Positions 1 through 8,495 of a stretch of DNA of 64,000 bases are shown here, piece by piece. The notes beneath the pieces are model-generated. The model ran no database searches. It worked only from the letters and a program-made list of their open reading frames with translations, and had not been told where the DNA came from. The stretch's first letter is position 1; every line of letters starts with the position of its first letter. This DNA comes from Clostridiales bacterium oral taxon 876 str. F0540 (GTDB lineage Bacteria; Bacillota; Clostridia; Clostridiales; Clostridiaceae): positions 242,555-306,554 of the forward strand of contig KE993464.1 of assembly GCA_000466585.1 (NCBI GenBank). The letters are read 5' to 3'. A program made the translations under genes and the position numbers.

Positions 1-113
1 ATAGAGCAGCGCTTGAACTGCTGGACATTATTGAAAATGGAGCCAAGGTTAGAAAGAAAATCATAGTTGATACTAGCCTGGTGGTCCGAGAAAGCTGCGG
101 CGATGCGAAGTAG
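1..113 (+). CDS. LacI/GalR-family transcriptional regulator, C-terminal end (partial)
   Basis: Only the last 36 codons (first whole codon at 3, TAG at 111-113) are inside the window. The reading frame gives AALELLDIIENG and then SLVVRESCG, which is the usual end of the effector-binding domain of LacI/GalR repressors (a helix followed by the strand that carries 'LVVRESC'). It lies directly upstream of galT-galK-galE on the same strand, so a galactose-responsive repressor of the gal genes is the natural reading. That is inference: the DNA-binding domain is outside the window. A hairpin follows the stop codon. Confidence 0.7.
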   Translation, partial: RAALELLDIIENGAKVRKKIIVDTSLVVRESCGDAK

Positions 114-121
114 AATAAATA

Positions 122-158
122 ATGAATTCAACTTTTGAAAAACAAAGGTTGAATTCAT
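122..158 (+). terminator. Hairpin after the LacI-type gene (possible terminator)
   Basis: ATGAATTCAAC (from 122) pairs with GTTGAATTCAT (ending at 158) around an A/T-rich loop. It sits 9 bases after the regulator stop codon. The sequence that follows is AT-rich but has no clean T-run, so termination would be weak. Confidence 0.4.
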
Positions 159-183
159 ATAAATATAGGAAATTTTATTTATA

Positions 184-207
184 TTTATAGAAAAGGATTT
201 CTATAAA
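184..207 (+). repeat. Perfect inverted repeat in the galT leader
   Basis: TTTATAGAAA (184-193) and TTTCTATAAA (198-207) are perfect 10-base arms around AGGA. It lies 36 bases before the galT start codon. It could be a leader hairpin or a protein-binding site. It lacks the central CG typical of LacI operators, so binding by the upstream regulator is not assumed. Confidence 0.4.
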
Positions 208-242
208 CAATAAAATAGATAAAAGGAAGGAATGAGGTTTAT

Positions 243-1814
243 ATGAGCAAAATAAATGCTGCCTACGAGATTGAAAGACTATTAAATTTTGCTTTAAAGC
301 ATGACATGCTGGAAAAACTGGATATTATAACTTCCAGAAATGCACTTTTAGATTTGTTTAAGCTGGAGGAACCATATGCAGGAGAAGTTCAAGAGGAAGA
401 ACTTGAAAATGCAATTGACATTTTAGATAGGCTTTTGGATTATTCCTATGAAATAGGTCTTATTGAAGCTAATACAATAACTTATAGAGACTTATTGGAT
501 GCAAAGATTATGGGCCTTTTAATGCCTCGTCAGTCTGAGGTTGTTAAAAATTTTGATAAAACTATGAGAGAATCCGGAATAGAAAAGGCAACTGATGATT
601 TTTATGCTTTATCACAGGCATCAAATTATATAAGAATGGATAGAATTCAAAAAAATCTTTATTGGCTTGCTGAAACAAGCTACGGAGCATTAGAAATAAC
701 AGTTAATTTATCAAAACCTGAAAAGGATCCAAAAGAAATAGCAGCTTCTAAGCTTAAGCCTCAAGCTAATTACCCAAAATGTTTGCTTTGTATTGAAAAT
801 GTAGGATATGCCGGGCATATAAACCACCCTGCAAGGCAGAATCACAGAGTAATACCGGTAACACTTGATAGTGAACAATGGTATCTTCAATACTCTCCAT
901 ACGTTTACTATAATGAACACTGCATATTATTCAATGAAAAACATGTACCAATGAAAATTTTTGATAAAACCTTTGTAAGGCTATTTGATTTTGTTAATAA
1001 GTTTCCTCATTACTTCATTGGCTCAAATGCAGACTTGCCTATAGTAGGAGGTTCTATATTAAGTCATGATCATTTCCAAGGTGGAAGGCATGTATTCCCA
1101 ATGGAAACTGCTCCGGTAGAAATCAATTTTACAAATGACAGCTTTAAAGAAGTTAGGGCAGGTATAGTAAAGTGGCCTATGTCTGTTATAAGACTATCTT
1201 CAAAAAGCAGGGAAGCATTAATTAGTATGTCAATAGAAATCTTAAATAAATGGAGAGAATACAGCGATGAGTCTGTGTCCATACTTGCTTACTCAGAGGT
1301 AAATGGACAAAAGGTACCACATAATACTATAACTCCAATTGCTAGAAAAAATAGTAATGGAGAGTTTGAAATAGACTTGGTATTAAGAAATAACAGAACA
1401 AATAAAGAGCATCCTGATGGAATTTTCCATCCTCACAAGGAGCTTCATCATATAAAGAAAGAAAATATAGGTCTAATTGAGGTTATGGGACTGGCTGTGC
1501 TGCCTGGAAGGTTAAACAGCGAGCTTAAAGAAATTGAAGCTGTACTTCAAGGAGATAAAGAAAGACTAAAAGCAGCTGAAGAAAATAGCGGTGATTCTAT
1601 TAATAAACATACAGCTTGGATAAGAGAACTTATAGAGAAGTATGGAACAAATTATAATGAACAAAACGCTGCAGAAATAGTTAAAGAAGAAGTAGGTCAT
1701 AAATTCCTTCAAGTTCTTATGGATGCAGGAGTTTATAAAAGAAATGAAGAGGGTCAAGAGGCTTTTATAAGATTTATGGAGAAAATAGGATTTAAAAAAG
1801 TAGATAATAAGTAA
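243..1814 (+). CDS. galT: UTP--hexose-1-phosphate / galactose-1-phosphate uridylyltransferase, class II
   Basis: Exchanges the UDP group between UDP-glucose and galactose 1-phosphate, the middle step of the Leloir pathway. The protein is 523 residues, the size of the Firmicute class II GalT family rather than the roughly 350-residue class I enzyme. The segment GGSILSHDHFQGGRHVFPM (about residue 270) is the characteristic His-rich active-site block of this family, and a second block IFHPHKELHHIKKENIGLIE lies near residue 400. The start ATG has GGAAGG and GAGG stretches upstream. It is first in a galT-galK-galE set, with 15 bases to galK. Galactose from the GH36 enzyme at 42512-44704 would enter here. 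Confidence 0.95.
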   Translation: MSKINAAYEIERLLNFALKHDMLEKLDIITSRNALLDLFKLEEPYAGEVQEEELENAIDILDRLLDYSYEIGLIEANTITYRDLLDAKIMGLLMPRQSEVVKNFDKTMRESGIEKATDDFYALSQASNYIRMDRIQKNLYWLAETSYGALEITVNLSKPEKDPKEIAASKLKPQANYPKCLLCIENVGYAGHINHPARQNHRVIPVTLDSEQWYLQYSPYVYYNEHCILFNEKHVPMKIFDKTFVRLFDFVNKFPHYFIGSNADLPIVGGSILSHDHFQGGRHVFPMETAPVEINFTNDSFKEVRAGIVKWPMSVIRLSSKSREALISMSIEILNKWREYSDESVSILAYSEVNGQKVPHNTITPIARKNSNGEFEIDLVLRNNRTNKEHPDGIFHPHKELHHIKKENIGLIEVMGLAVLPGRLNSELKEIEAVLQGDKERLKAAEENSGDSINKHTAWIRELIEKYGTNYNEQNAAEIVKEEVGHKFLQVLMDAGVYKRNEEGQEAFIRFMEKIGFKKVDNK

Positions 1815-1829
1815 GGAAAGGAGTTTATT

Positions 1830-2990
1830 ATGAATATTCAAGAATTAAAAGATGAGTTTAAAAAGCTTTACGGAGAAGGTGAAATAAGAGTTTTTCATTC
1901 ACCGGGAAGAGTAAATTTAATAGGTGAGCATATTGATTATAACGGAGGATATGTATTTCCATGTGCGCTTGAATTTGGTACCTATGGATTAGTTCGAGTA
2001 AGAGAAGACAAAAAGGTTAATTTAGCCTCTACTAATTTTGATTTAAAGGTTTCAGTTGATTTAGATAACATTTTATATAAAGAGGAAGATGATTGGGCTA
2101 ATTATCCTAAGGGTGTTATGAAGGTTATGATGGATAGAGGCTTTAGTATTGGTGGTATGGACATTTTGATAAGCGGAAATATACCAAATGGTGCAGGCCT
2201 TTCCTCTTCAGCTTCTCTTGAGGTTTTAACAGCAGTTATAGTTGATACTTTATTTAATGGAGGCACTGCTGATAGAGTTGAGCTTGTTAAGCTTTCACAA
2301 AAGGCTGAGAATACTTTTGTCGGAGTAAACTGCGGAATTATGGATCAGTTTGCTGTTGGCATGGGAAGGAAAAATGAAGCAATACTTCTCGACTGCGGAA
2401 GTTTGAAATACAACTATGCAAAGGTTGAATTAGGAGATTATACTCTAGTTATAATGAACACAAATAAGCGCAGGGCACTCAATGAATCAAAGTATAACGA
2501 AAGAAGAGCAGAATGTGATGAGGCATTGGAGATTCTAAAGAAGGAAAAACCAATAAATGCATTATGCGATTTAACAGTAGAAGAGTTTGGTAAGTTAGAA
2601 GCATTATTAGAAAAGATAAACGTGAGAAACAGGGCAAAGCATGCTGTATATGAGAATGAAAGAACAAAGACAGCCTATGACTGCTTAAATGAAGGTAAGC
2701 TTATAGAGTTTGGAAGGCTTTTAGTTGAGTCACATAATTCTTTAAGAGATTTATACGAGGTTACAGGAAAAGAGCTTGATACCATAGTTGAAGAGTCCTT
2801 GAAAGCACAAGGCTGCATTGGGGCCAGAATGACTGGTGCAGGTTTTGGAGGATGTGCAATAGCTCTTGTAAAGAAGGATCAGGTTGAGAGCTTTATCAAT
2901 ACAGTTAAGGAAAACTATGCTAAGATAATAGGATATGAACCAAACTTTTATTTAAGCGGCGTTGGTCAGGGAACTGAAGAAATCAGATAA
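1830..2990 (+). CDS. galK: Galactokinase
   Basis: Phosphorylates galactose to galactose 1-phosphate with ATP. The 386-residue protein shows the three GHMP-kinase signatures: the galactokinase motif GRVNLIGEHIDYNGG near residue 27, the ATP-binding loop IPNGAGLSSSAS near residue 118, and the C-terminal GARMTGAGFGGCAI near residue 330. It is preceded by AAGGAAAGGAG and follows galT by 15 bases, so the two are co-transcribed. The gap to galE holds copy A of a structured repeat. The gene is full length. Confidence 0.96.
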   Translation: MNIQELKDEFKKLYGEGEIRVFHSPGRVNLIGEHIDYNGGYVFPCALEFGTYGLVRVREDKKVNLASTNFDLKVSVDLDNILYKEEDDWANYPKGVMKVMMDRGFSIGGMDILISGNIPNGAGLSSSASLEVLTAVIVDTLFNGGTADRVELVKLSQKAENTFVGVNCGIMDQFAVGMGRKNEAILLDCGSLKYNYAKVELGDYTLVIMNTNKRRALNESKYNERRAECDEALEILKKEKPINALCDLTVEEFGKLEALLEKINVRNRAKHAVYENERTKTAYDCLNEGKLIEFGRLLVESHNSLRDLYEVTGKELDTIVEESLKAQGCIGARMTGAGFGGCAIALVKKDQVESFINTVKENYAKIIGYEPNFYLSGVGQGTEEIR

Positions 2991-2992
2991 TA

Positions 2993-3068
2993 GAGGTAAA
3001 GGCCCTAAATGGGCTTTTACGAGTAATTTTCTAGCGGAGCGAGAGTATTAAATTACTCACTGCTCTGA
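2993..3068 (+). repeat. Structured repeat, copy A (galK-galE junction)
   Basis: Two consecutive hairpins: AAAGGCCC / GGGCTTTT around loop TAAAT (2998-3018), then GAGTAATTT (3021-3029) / AAATTACTC (3050-3058) enclosing AGCGGAGCGAGA. Related copies lie at 15092-15168 and 62446-62521. All three sit inside operons between a stop codon and the next gene. Stem bases differ between copies but pairing is kept, and the TAAAT loop and the AGCGNAGCGA-like core are retained. This is consistent with a selected RNA structure or a mobile palindromic element. Confidence 0.7.
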
Positions 3069-3087
3069 CTATAAGGAGGTTTTTAAT

Positions 3088-4074
3088 ATGGCAATTTTAG
3101 TTTGCGGCGGTGCCGGTTATATAGGAAGTCACATGGTTGCAGCACTTTTAGAAAAAGGTGAAGAGGTAGTTATTTTAGATAATTTTCAAAAGGGACATAG
3201 AGATGCGGTACTTGGCGGAAAACTTTATGAAGGTGATCTAAGAGATAGAGCAATACTTGATAAAGTATTTACTGAAAATAAAATTGATGCGGTTATAGAC
3301 TTTGCGGCTGATTCATTAGTAGGAGAAAGTGTAACAGAACCACTTAAGTATTTTGAGAATAATGTAGGCGGAACACTAAGTCTTCTTCGTGCAATGAAAG
3401 ATTACAATGTTAAAAATATAGTATTCTCATCAACAGCGGCTACCTACGGAGAGCCTGAAAGTATTCCGATACTTGAAAGCGACAAGACTTTTCCAACTAA
3501 TCCTTATGGAGAATCTAAGCTTTCTGTGGAGAAGATATTAAAATGGTGTGATAATGCTTATGGCATAAAATATACTGCTCTTAGGTATTTTAATGCTGCC
3601 GGAGCTCATCCAAATGGAAAGATAGGTGAGGATCACAGCCCTGAGACACACTTAATACCATTGATACTTGAAGTTGCTCTTGAAAAAAGAGAAAAGATAA
3701 TGATGTTTGGTGATGATTATAACACTGAAGATGGAACCTGCATAAGAGACTATATACATGTAATGGATTTAGCTTCAGCTCATCTTTTGGCTGTTGATAG
3801 ATTAAGAAAAGGCGGAGAAAGCAGAATATATAACCTTGGAAATGGTAAAGGATTCTCAGTTAAAGAAGTTATAGAGGTAGCAAGAAAGGTTACAAGAAGA
3901 GAAATAAAAGCTGAGGTTGCTGCAAGAAGAGCAGGAGATCCTGCGGTTTTAATAGCTTCTTCTGCAAAAGCAATGGAAGAACTAGGCTGGAAGCCGGAAT
4001 TTAATTCTCTTGAAACTATAATTGAAACTGCTTGGAAATGGCATGTTAATCACCCAAGTGGATACGAGAAATAA
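3088..4074 (+). CDS. galE: UDP-glucose 4-epimerase
   Basis: Interconverts UDP-galactose and UDP-glucose with bound NAD and closes the Leloir cycle. The 328-residue extended SDR protein has the N-terminal NAD motif GGAGYIGSH (residues 6-14), SSTAATYG around residue 115 with the catalytic Ser/Thr, and the YGESK catalytic Tyr-Lys pair near residue 140, followed by LRYFNAAGA. AAGGAGG sits 8 bases before the ATG. It is the last gene of the gal set; a hairpin terminator follows at 4143-4166. The 98-base gap from galK contains structured repeat copy A, which may tune galE expression (inference). Confidence 0.96.
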   Translation: MAILVCGGAGYIGSHMVAALLEKGEEVVILDNFQKGHRDAVLGGKLYEGDLRDRAILDKVFTENKIDAVIDFAADSLVGESVTEPLKYFENNVGGTLSLLRAMKDYNVKNIVFSSTAATYGEPESIPILESDKTFPTNPYGESKLSVEKILKWCDNAYGIKYTALRYFNAAGAHPNGKIGEDHSPETHLIPLILEVALEKREKIMMFGDDYNTEDGTCIRDYIHVMDLASAHLLAVDRLRKGGESRIYNLGNGKGFSVKEVIEVARKVTRREIKAEVAARRAGDPAVLIASSAKAMEELGWKPEFNSLETIIETAWKWHVNHPSGYEK

Positions 4075-4142
4075 AGTAGAATGAAAAATTAAGAATGAAG
4101 TTAGAAAGCCTCTTAGGGGATTATCTTATAAATTATAATTTT

Positions 4143-4166
4143 AAAAGTCCCCTAGGGGACTTTTTT
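4143..4166. terminator. Bidirectional intrinsic terminator (galE / DUF2935 gene)
   Basis: AAAAGTCCCC / GGGGACTTTT around TA, with a T-run on the plus side and a short T-run on the minus side. It lies between the convergent galE and DUF2935 genes, so it can serve both. Confidence 0.85.
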
Positions 4167-4174
4167 CTATAATT

Positions 4175-5098
4175 TTACATTGTTTTAGTGGTGTTTAAAA
4201 GCCTTAAGTAATGGTTAGCTTCTCTAAGCACATGGTCTGCTAAAAGTGGAGGGATAATGGATTTAATTTCACAAGCTAATATACCTTCTGCGCCTTGTTT
4301 TTTGAAGTTTCTAAGCTCAGTAACCTGATTTATGCTCTCTCTGGTTATCTCAGGAAGAAGTTTTGGATTTTGTCTAAGCTCCATTGTTCTTGAAACTAAA
4401 AGCTCAAGTTTTTTAGCAAAATCATTTGCCTTTTCAAAAAGCTGTTTTTCTGCAGGATCTAAGTAGCCTCTTATAAACATAGAGTGTTCTTCCATTATAT
4501 GATTCCAGAATATTTCAAGGTCAATTATTTCTTTTACACTGTCAATAGCATCCTTGTTTTGAAGCTTAGTGAGCATCATAGCTGCGAACTTTGATTCTTC
4601 GGTAACATGATGAAGCATAGTCGGATAAGTATAGCTGAAGGCTTTACATTCGCTTATATTTCTATACAAATTATTTAAAAAGGCTATAGTTCTGTTTGTA
4701 AGAACCAGAGCTTCATTATTAAGCCTTGATACTTCTCCGGTAAGAGCTGTTTCTGCTCTTGTTTTTGCAGCTTCTACCATATTAAGCTCCTCTTTTGTTA
4801 TATTTTTATTTATTGGAATACCGGTCAAAAATTCAGTTGATTCCTCTGCAGGAAGTGTAAGTTCAGTTACAATTTCGTCAGAAGTAAGGACTTCTTTGCT
4901 AATTACATTATGTGATAAGGATACGGCCCTTTGTAGAAGGGTTTCATAGTTCTGTTTTACTGTAAGAAGCTGCTGTTGTATTGTTTTATCTCTTGGTGGT
5001 AAGGAAGCCGCAGCGAAAATAGCATGCTCCTTTGCTATTCTTAAAAAGAAAAGATTGAATTCAAGAGAGAGTCTTACGTATTGCTCGTTGGTTATCAT
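4175..5098 (-). CDS. DUF2935 domain protein
   Basis: A 307-residue soluble, largely helical protein with two similar halves, each rich in His and Glu in helices. The N-terminal half has NLFFLRIAKEHAIF; the C-terminal half has EIFWNHIMEEHSMFIRGYLD, a hallmark of DUF2935 proteins from clostridia and bacilli. The spacing of His and Glu resembles four-helix metal-binding folds, but no activity is established for the family as far as I know. It is transcribed alone, convergent with galE, and has a GGGGATAT ribosome-binding stretch before its ATG. Family assignment is fairly secure; function is unknown. Confidence 0.8.
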   Translation of the reverse strand: MITNEQYVRLSLEFNLFFLRIAKEHAIFAAASLPPRDKTIQQQLLTVKQNYETLLQRAVSLSHNVISKEVLTSDEIVTELTLPAEESTEFLTGIPINKNITKEELNMVEAAKTRAETALTGEVSRLNNEALVLTNRTIAFLNNLYRNISECKAFSYTYPTMLHHVTEESKFAAMMLTKLQNKDAIDSVKEIIDLEIFWNHIMEEHSMFIRGYLDPAEKQLFEKANDFAKKLELLVSRTMELRQNPKLLPEITRESINQVTELRNFKKQGAEGILACEIKSIIPPLLADHVLREANHYLRLLNTTKTM

Positions 5099-5201
5099 AA
5101 TATCCCCTTTCTAAACTTTATATGTAACAAAGTCCTGCCTTTATTATAATATGTTAAAGTTTTATTAACGTGAGTAAATTTATATAAAGAATAATTAAAA
5201 A

Positions 5202-5210
5202 TGCTATAAT
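5202..5210 (+). promoter_or_regulatory. Extended -10 promoter for the Gfo/Idh/MocA gene
   Basis: TGCTATAAT is a perfect extended -10 element (TGnTATAAT), 54 bases before the ATG at 5264. The -35 region is poor, as is usual for extended -10 promoters. Confidence 0.5.
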
Positions 5211-5263
5211 AAATTAAAATTAATAGTTTCAGAGCTTATAAGCTTAAAAAGGAGCTGAAAAAT

Positions 5264-6250
5264 ATGAGTGAAAAAATTCGATGGGGAATAATTGCGCCAG
5301 GAGGCATAGCCAATGCCTTTGCAGATGGACTTCAGATTTTAGAAGAAGCTGAAATAACGGCTGTAGCTTCAAGAAGTATGGAAAGAGCAGAGAGTTTTGC
5401 GGCAAAATATAAGGTCTCAAAAATTTATGACAGCTACAAAAGCTTAGCTGAGGATACTGATATAGATGCAGTATATATAGCTACACCTCATTCTTTTCAT
5501 AAGGAAACTGCAATCATATGCCTTGAAAAAGGAAAAGCAGTGCTTTGTGAAAAACCAATAGGGATAAATGAAAATGAAATGCTTGAAATGATTAATTGTG
5601 CTAAGGAAAACAAAGCTTTTCTTATGGAAGCTATGTGGACTAGATTTTTGCCTGTTATTAATGAGGTAAAGCAGTATGTTGAGAAAGGGCTTATTGGAGA
5701 GGTTAGCTTGGTCAAAGCTAACTTTGGCTTCAAAGGTGATATTAATCCCGAAAAAAGAATTTTAAATCCGAAGCTTGCCGGTGGAGCATTATTGGATGTG
5801 GGAATATATCCGCTTACCTTTGCAGATTTAGTATATAACAAAGAAACTTTAGAAATTAAAAGCATGATGAGCTATACAGAAACTGGGGTAGACCAAGACA
5901 GTACAATAATTTTGGACTACGGCAGCGGCAAAAGAGCAGAGGTATCAATTTCTATTAAGGACTATATACCGCATGAAGGTCTTATTGTAGGAACAAAAGG
6001 AAATATAAAATTGGATAGGTTTTTTATGCCCACATCAGCAATAGTTGAGATTGAAGGAGAGGATCCTAGAGAAATAAAAATTCCTTTCTTAAAAAATGGC
6101 TATGAATATGAAGCCATGGAAGTAATGAGTTGTATAAGAGAACGAAAGCTTGAAAGCAGCATAATGCCTCATGAAAAATCATTAAGAATTTTAAGGACCA
6201 TGGACAGAATAAGAAAACAATGGAATTTTAAGTATCCGGGGGAAAATTAA
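5264..6250 (+). CDS. Gfo/Idh/MocA-family NAD(P)-dependent oxidoreductase
   Basis: A 328-residue dehydrogenase with an N-terminal Rossmann domain (WGIIAPGGIANAFADGL, residues 7-23; GxGxxA variant) and the family motif CEKPIG near residue 96, whose Lys is catalytic in characterised members. The C-terminal substrate domain contains GGALLDVGIYPLTFA. The closest recognised type is the trans-dihydrodiol / glucose-fructose oxidoreductase-like branch acting on sugars or cyclic polyols. It has its own promoter-like element and no operon partner, so the substrate cannot be inferred. AAAAAGGAGCTG precedes the start codon. Confidence 0.85.
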   Translation: MSEKIRWGIIAPGGIANAFADGLQILEEAEITAVASRSMERAESFAAKYKVSKIYDSYKSLAEDTDIDAVYIATPHSFHKETAIICLEKGKAVLCEKPIGINENEMLEMINCAKENKAFLMEAMWTRFLPVINEVKQYVEKGLIGEVSLVKANFGFKGDINPEKRILNPKLAGGALLDVGIYPLTFADLVYNKETLEIKSMMSYTETGVDQDSTIILDYGSGKRAEVSISIKDYIPHEGLIVGTKGNIKLDRFFMPTSAIVEIEGEDPREIKIPFLKNGYEYEAMEVMSCIRERKLESSIMPHEKSLRILRTMDRIRKQWNFKYPGEN

Positions 6251-6322
6251 TAATTAATAGGTAACTTAATAAAATTATAATTTAAATGCAGTAGACTGTG
6301 GGAAAAAGACCTTAGAGCTTTG

Positions 6323-6438
6323 TGTAGAAAATAATATTTTACTTTATGATAACTTTGCGCATGTTCTAAGGCTCGAAATGCTGAAAAACTAAGAACATGC
6401 GCAAAGTTATCAATCAAATTAAAATATTATTTTCTGCA
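6323..6438. repeat. Long inverted repeat (116 bp) in intergenic DNA
   Basis: Left arm 6323-6367 and right arm 6392-6438 are nearly perfect complements. The inner 20 bases are perfect (GATAACTTTGCGCATGTTCT on the left). The outer part (TGTAGAAAATAATATTTT) pairs with AAAATATTATTTTCTGCA with few mismatches. About 24 bases form the loop. No open reading frame is inside. It looks like a MITE-like palindrome or a very stable RNA/DNA hairpin between two converging genes. No target-site duplication was evident by eye. Confidence 0.75.
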
Positions 6439-6505
6439 CCTGCTATCGGTTTTTATACCCTGCCTATATATCTTATACGCAATTATAAGTATCTCTACAT
6501 ATAAC

Positions 6506-6691
6506 TTACTCAATAATTGCTTTATAATTAATATTTTTGCATTTATTAAAAGCTGGTAATAGTATTTTTATCATTAATCTATTCAAATATTTACTTGAGC
6601 CATGCTGATTTGCAGTAAGTTTTCTTTCTACAATATCAAAGAACATGCTTATAGCAATGCTATTGTTAAACAGAGCAAAACTTTTTAATGT
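6506..6691 (-). pseudogene. Possible short gene remnant (unidentified)
   Basis: On the minus strand a 61-codon stretch is open from 6691 to a stop at 6506. An ATG at 6646 would give 46 residues, MFFDIVERKLTANQHG and onward. The composition looks protein-like (charged and hydrophobic residues alternate) rather than random AT-rich translation, but I see no convincing ribosome binding site and cannot name a family. It may be the C-terminal remainder of a deleted gene in this 611-base gap, or chance. Confidence 0.25.
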
Positions 6692-6794
6692 TTAAACTAA
6701 TTAATAAGCGAGCAACAAAAGTAGTATAGGATTGCTTTAAAGTATGTAGGACAGTAGCAAAGTACTCACTAAGATTATATATTATTTTCCACGC

Positions 6795-6829
6795 AAAGTC
6801 CTGCGGACTTTAAAGCACAGCCTGCGGCT
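6795..6829. repeat. Two small hairpins with TGC loops downstream of the aldehyde dehydrogenase gene
   Basis: AAAGTCC-TGC-GGACTTT (6795-6811) and AGCC-TGC-GGCT (6819-6829) follow the end of the minus-strand gene at 6862. They may form its transcript end, but there is no strong T-run. The remainder of 6251-6861 holds the long inverted repeat and the possible remnant listed separately; I see nothing else in it. Confidence 0.4.
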
Positions 6830-6861
6830 ATTTTAGTCCGTAATCTACTTAATGAATGTAC

Positions 6862-8253
6862 TTACTTTAAAAGTCTTCTTACCAGCTTAACTTTATCTTT
6901 ATATGGCGGGAATATTATATTAATATTAAATTTAGTGCTCTTTTTTAATATGCTCTTTCTGTGCGAGAAGGTTTTAAAGCTTTCTTTTCCGTGATAGCTT
7001 CCAATACCGGAATTGCCTACACCGCCAAAGGGAATATAAGCACTTGCAACATGGGATATTGTATCATTTACACAGCCGCCTCCGAAGGATACACTGTTTA
7101 AAATCTTATGTTCCACAGCTTCGTTCTCAGTAAATAAATATAATGCAAGTGGTTTTGGTCTTTCATTAATCATGTTTATTGCTTCATTTAAATCGGTGTA
7201 TTCAAGTATAGGAAATATTGGTCCAAAGATTTCATCTTCCATTGAGGCATCCTGCCAGTCAACATTGTTAATTAAAGTAGGTTCTATATAAAGCTTTTCT
7301 TGATTATAGCTGCCTCCATATATAACTTTGGACTTATCTTTGTCAATTATTGAAGTTAATCTGTCAAATTGTCTGATGTTTACTATTCTTCCGTAGTCTT
7401 GACTTTTTGAGGCATCAATTCCATAAAAATCAATGATAACTTTTTTTAACAGTTCAATAAATTTTTCTTTAATATCCTTATGAACAAGCAAATAGTCAGG
7501 TGCTATACAAGTTTGACCTGTATTAATAAGCTTTCCCCAGGCAATTCTTTTAGCAGCAACCTCAAGGTTTGCTGTTTTATCAACTATGGTTGGACTCTTC
7601 CCGCCAAGCTCTAAAGTTACCGGAACTAGGTTTTTAGCAGCCGCCTCCATGACGATTCTTCCAACAGGAACACTCCCGGTAAAGAAAATATAATCAAAGG
7701 GCGAGTTTATTAGCGCTGAGGTAGTTTCCCTTTCTCCCTCTATTACTCTTATATATTTGTTATCAAAGGTTTTGTCTATAATATCTTTTATCAAAGCAGA
7801 TATAGTAGGTGTACTTTCAGAGGGCTTTAAAACTGCACAGTTTCCAGCTGCCATTGCTCCTATTAGAGGTTCTATTACCAGCTGAAATGGATAGTTAAAA
7901 GGTCCAATGATTAGTACTGTTCCATAGGGTTCGTACATTATATAAGTTTTTGAAGGCTGCTGGTGTATTGGTGCCTTTACTTTCATGGGTTTTGACCAGG
8001 ATTTTAGGTTTTTTACCATATAGCCTATGCTGTCTAAAACAAAGCCTATTTCAGTACTGTAGGCTTCAAATTCACTTTTGCCGAGGTCTTTATATAAAGC
8101 ATTTAAAATATCTTTTTCATGCATTTTTATAGCATGTTTAAGTTTATTGAGCTGCTGAATTCTAAAAGCTACATCCTTAGTTATTCCTGTATGAAAATAA
8201 AACTTATGTTCTTTAAGCATCAGATCTACTTGTTCTTTTGATAAAGCATTCAT
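6862..8253 (-). CDS. Aldehyde dehydrogenase, class 3 type, NAD(P)-dependent
   Basis: Oxidises aldehydes to acids, or runs in that family's broad substrate range. The 463-residue protein is the length of class 3 enzymes (fatty/aromatic aldehydes), which lack the N-terminal extension of class 1/2. Seen motifs are the cofactor and catalytic region GPFNYPFQL, the general base segment TLELGGKSP, the nucleophilic cysteine in NTGQTCIAPDY and the C-terminal GGVGNSGIG. The C-terminus FNINIIFPPYKDKVKLVRRLLK is basic and hydrophobic, like membrane-associating tails of this class. It is divergent from the LevR-type gene, with 242 bases between. AGGAGAA precedes the start. Confidence 0.9.
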   Translation of the reverse strand: MNALSKEQVDLMLKEHKFYFHTGITKDVAFRIQQLNKLKHAIKMHEKDILNALYKDLGKSEFEAYSTEIGFVLDSIGYMVKNLKSWSKPMKVKAPIHQQPSKTYIMYEPYGTVLIIGPFNYPFQLVIEPLIGAMAAGNCAVLKPSESTPTISALIKDIIDKTFDNKYIRVIEGERETTSALINSPFDYIFFTGSVPVGRIVMEAAAKNLVPVTLELGGKSPTIVDKTANLEVAAKRIAWGKLINTGQTCIAPDYLLVHKDIKEKFIELLKKVIIDFYGIDASKSQDYGRIVNIRQFDRLTSIIDKDKSKVIYGGSYNQEKLYIEPTLINNVDWQDASMEDEIFGPIFPILEYTDLNEAINMINERPKPLALYLFTENEAVEHKILNSVSFGGGCVNDTISHVASAYIPFGGVGNSGIGSYHGKESFKTFSHRKSILKKSTKFNINIIFPPYKDKVKLVRRLLK

Positions 8254-8401
8254 TTCAATTCTCCTTTGGTTATAGGGTTTTAGCTATGAAACTTAACTTA
8301 TAAATACATTTCAATACAAATTCTTCTGCATTTTTGTGCATTTATAGGTTAATAGCTTAACTCAAAATCCTATATTATTTTTTATAGATTAATAATAGTA
8401 T

Positions 8402-8430
8402 TTGAAGAGAATTATAACATATGATAGAAT
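8402..8430 (+). promoter_or_regulatory. Putative sigma-A promoter of the LevR-type gene
   Basis: TTGAAG (8402-8407), 17-base spacer, TAGAAT (8425-8430). The start codon is at 8496. Moderate match to TTGACA/TATAAT. Confidence 0.4.
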
Positions 8431-8449
8431 TTTATAAAATGACTAAATA

Positions 8450-8463
8450 TTGAAACGTTTTCT
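8450..8463 (+). promoter_or_regulatory. Candidate CcpA catabolite-responsive element (cre)
   Basis: TTGAAACGTTTTCT matches 12 of 14 positions of the cre consensus TGNAARCGNWWWCA. It lies just downstream of the proposed promoter of the LevR-type activator, so glucose could repress the PTS system through its activator. This is inference from the motif. Confidence 0.4.
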
Positions 8464-8495
8464 TTTGGTTATTTCATTTTAAATGGGGTGGAGCT

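Noticed and set aside
4115..4158. AGGGGA near 4116 could pair with TCCCCT of the galE terminator as an antiterminator
   Set aside because: Only 6-7 pairs, no aptamer-like sequence before it, and it lies downstream of the gene, not in a leader.
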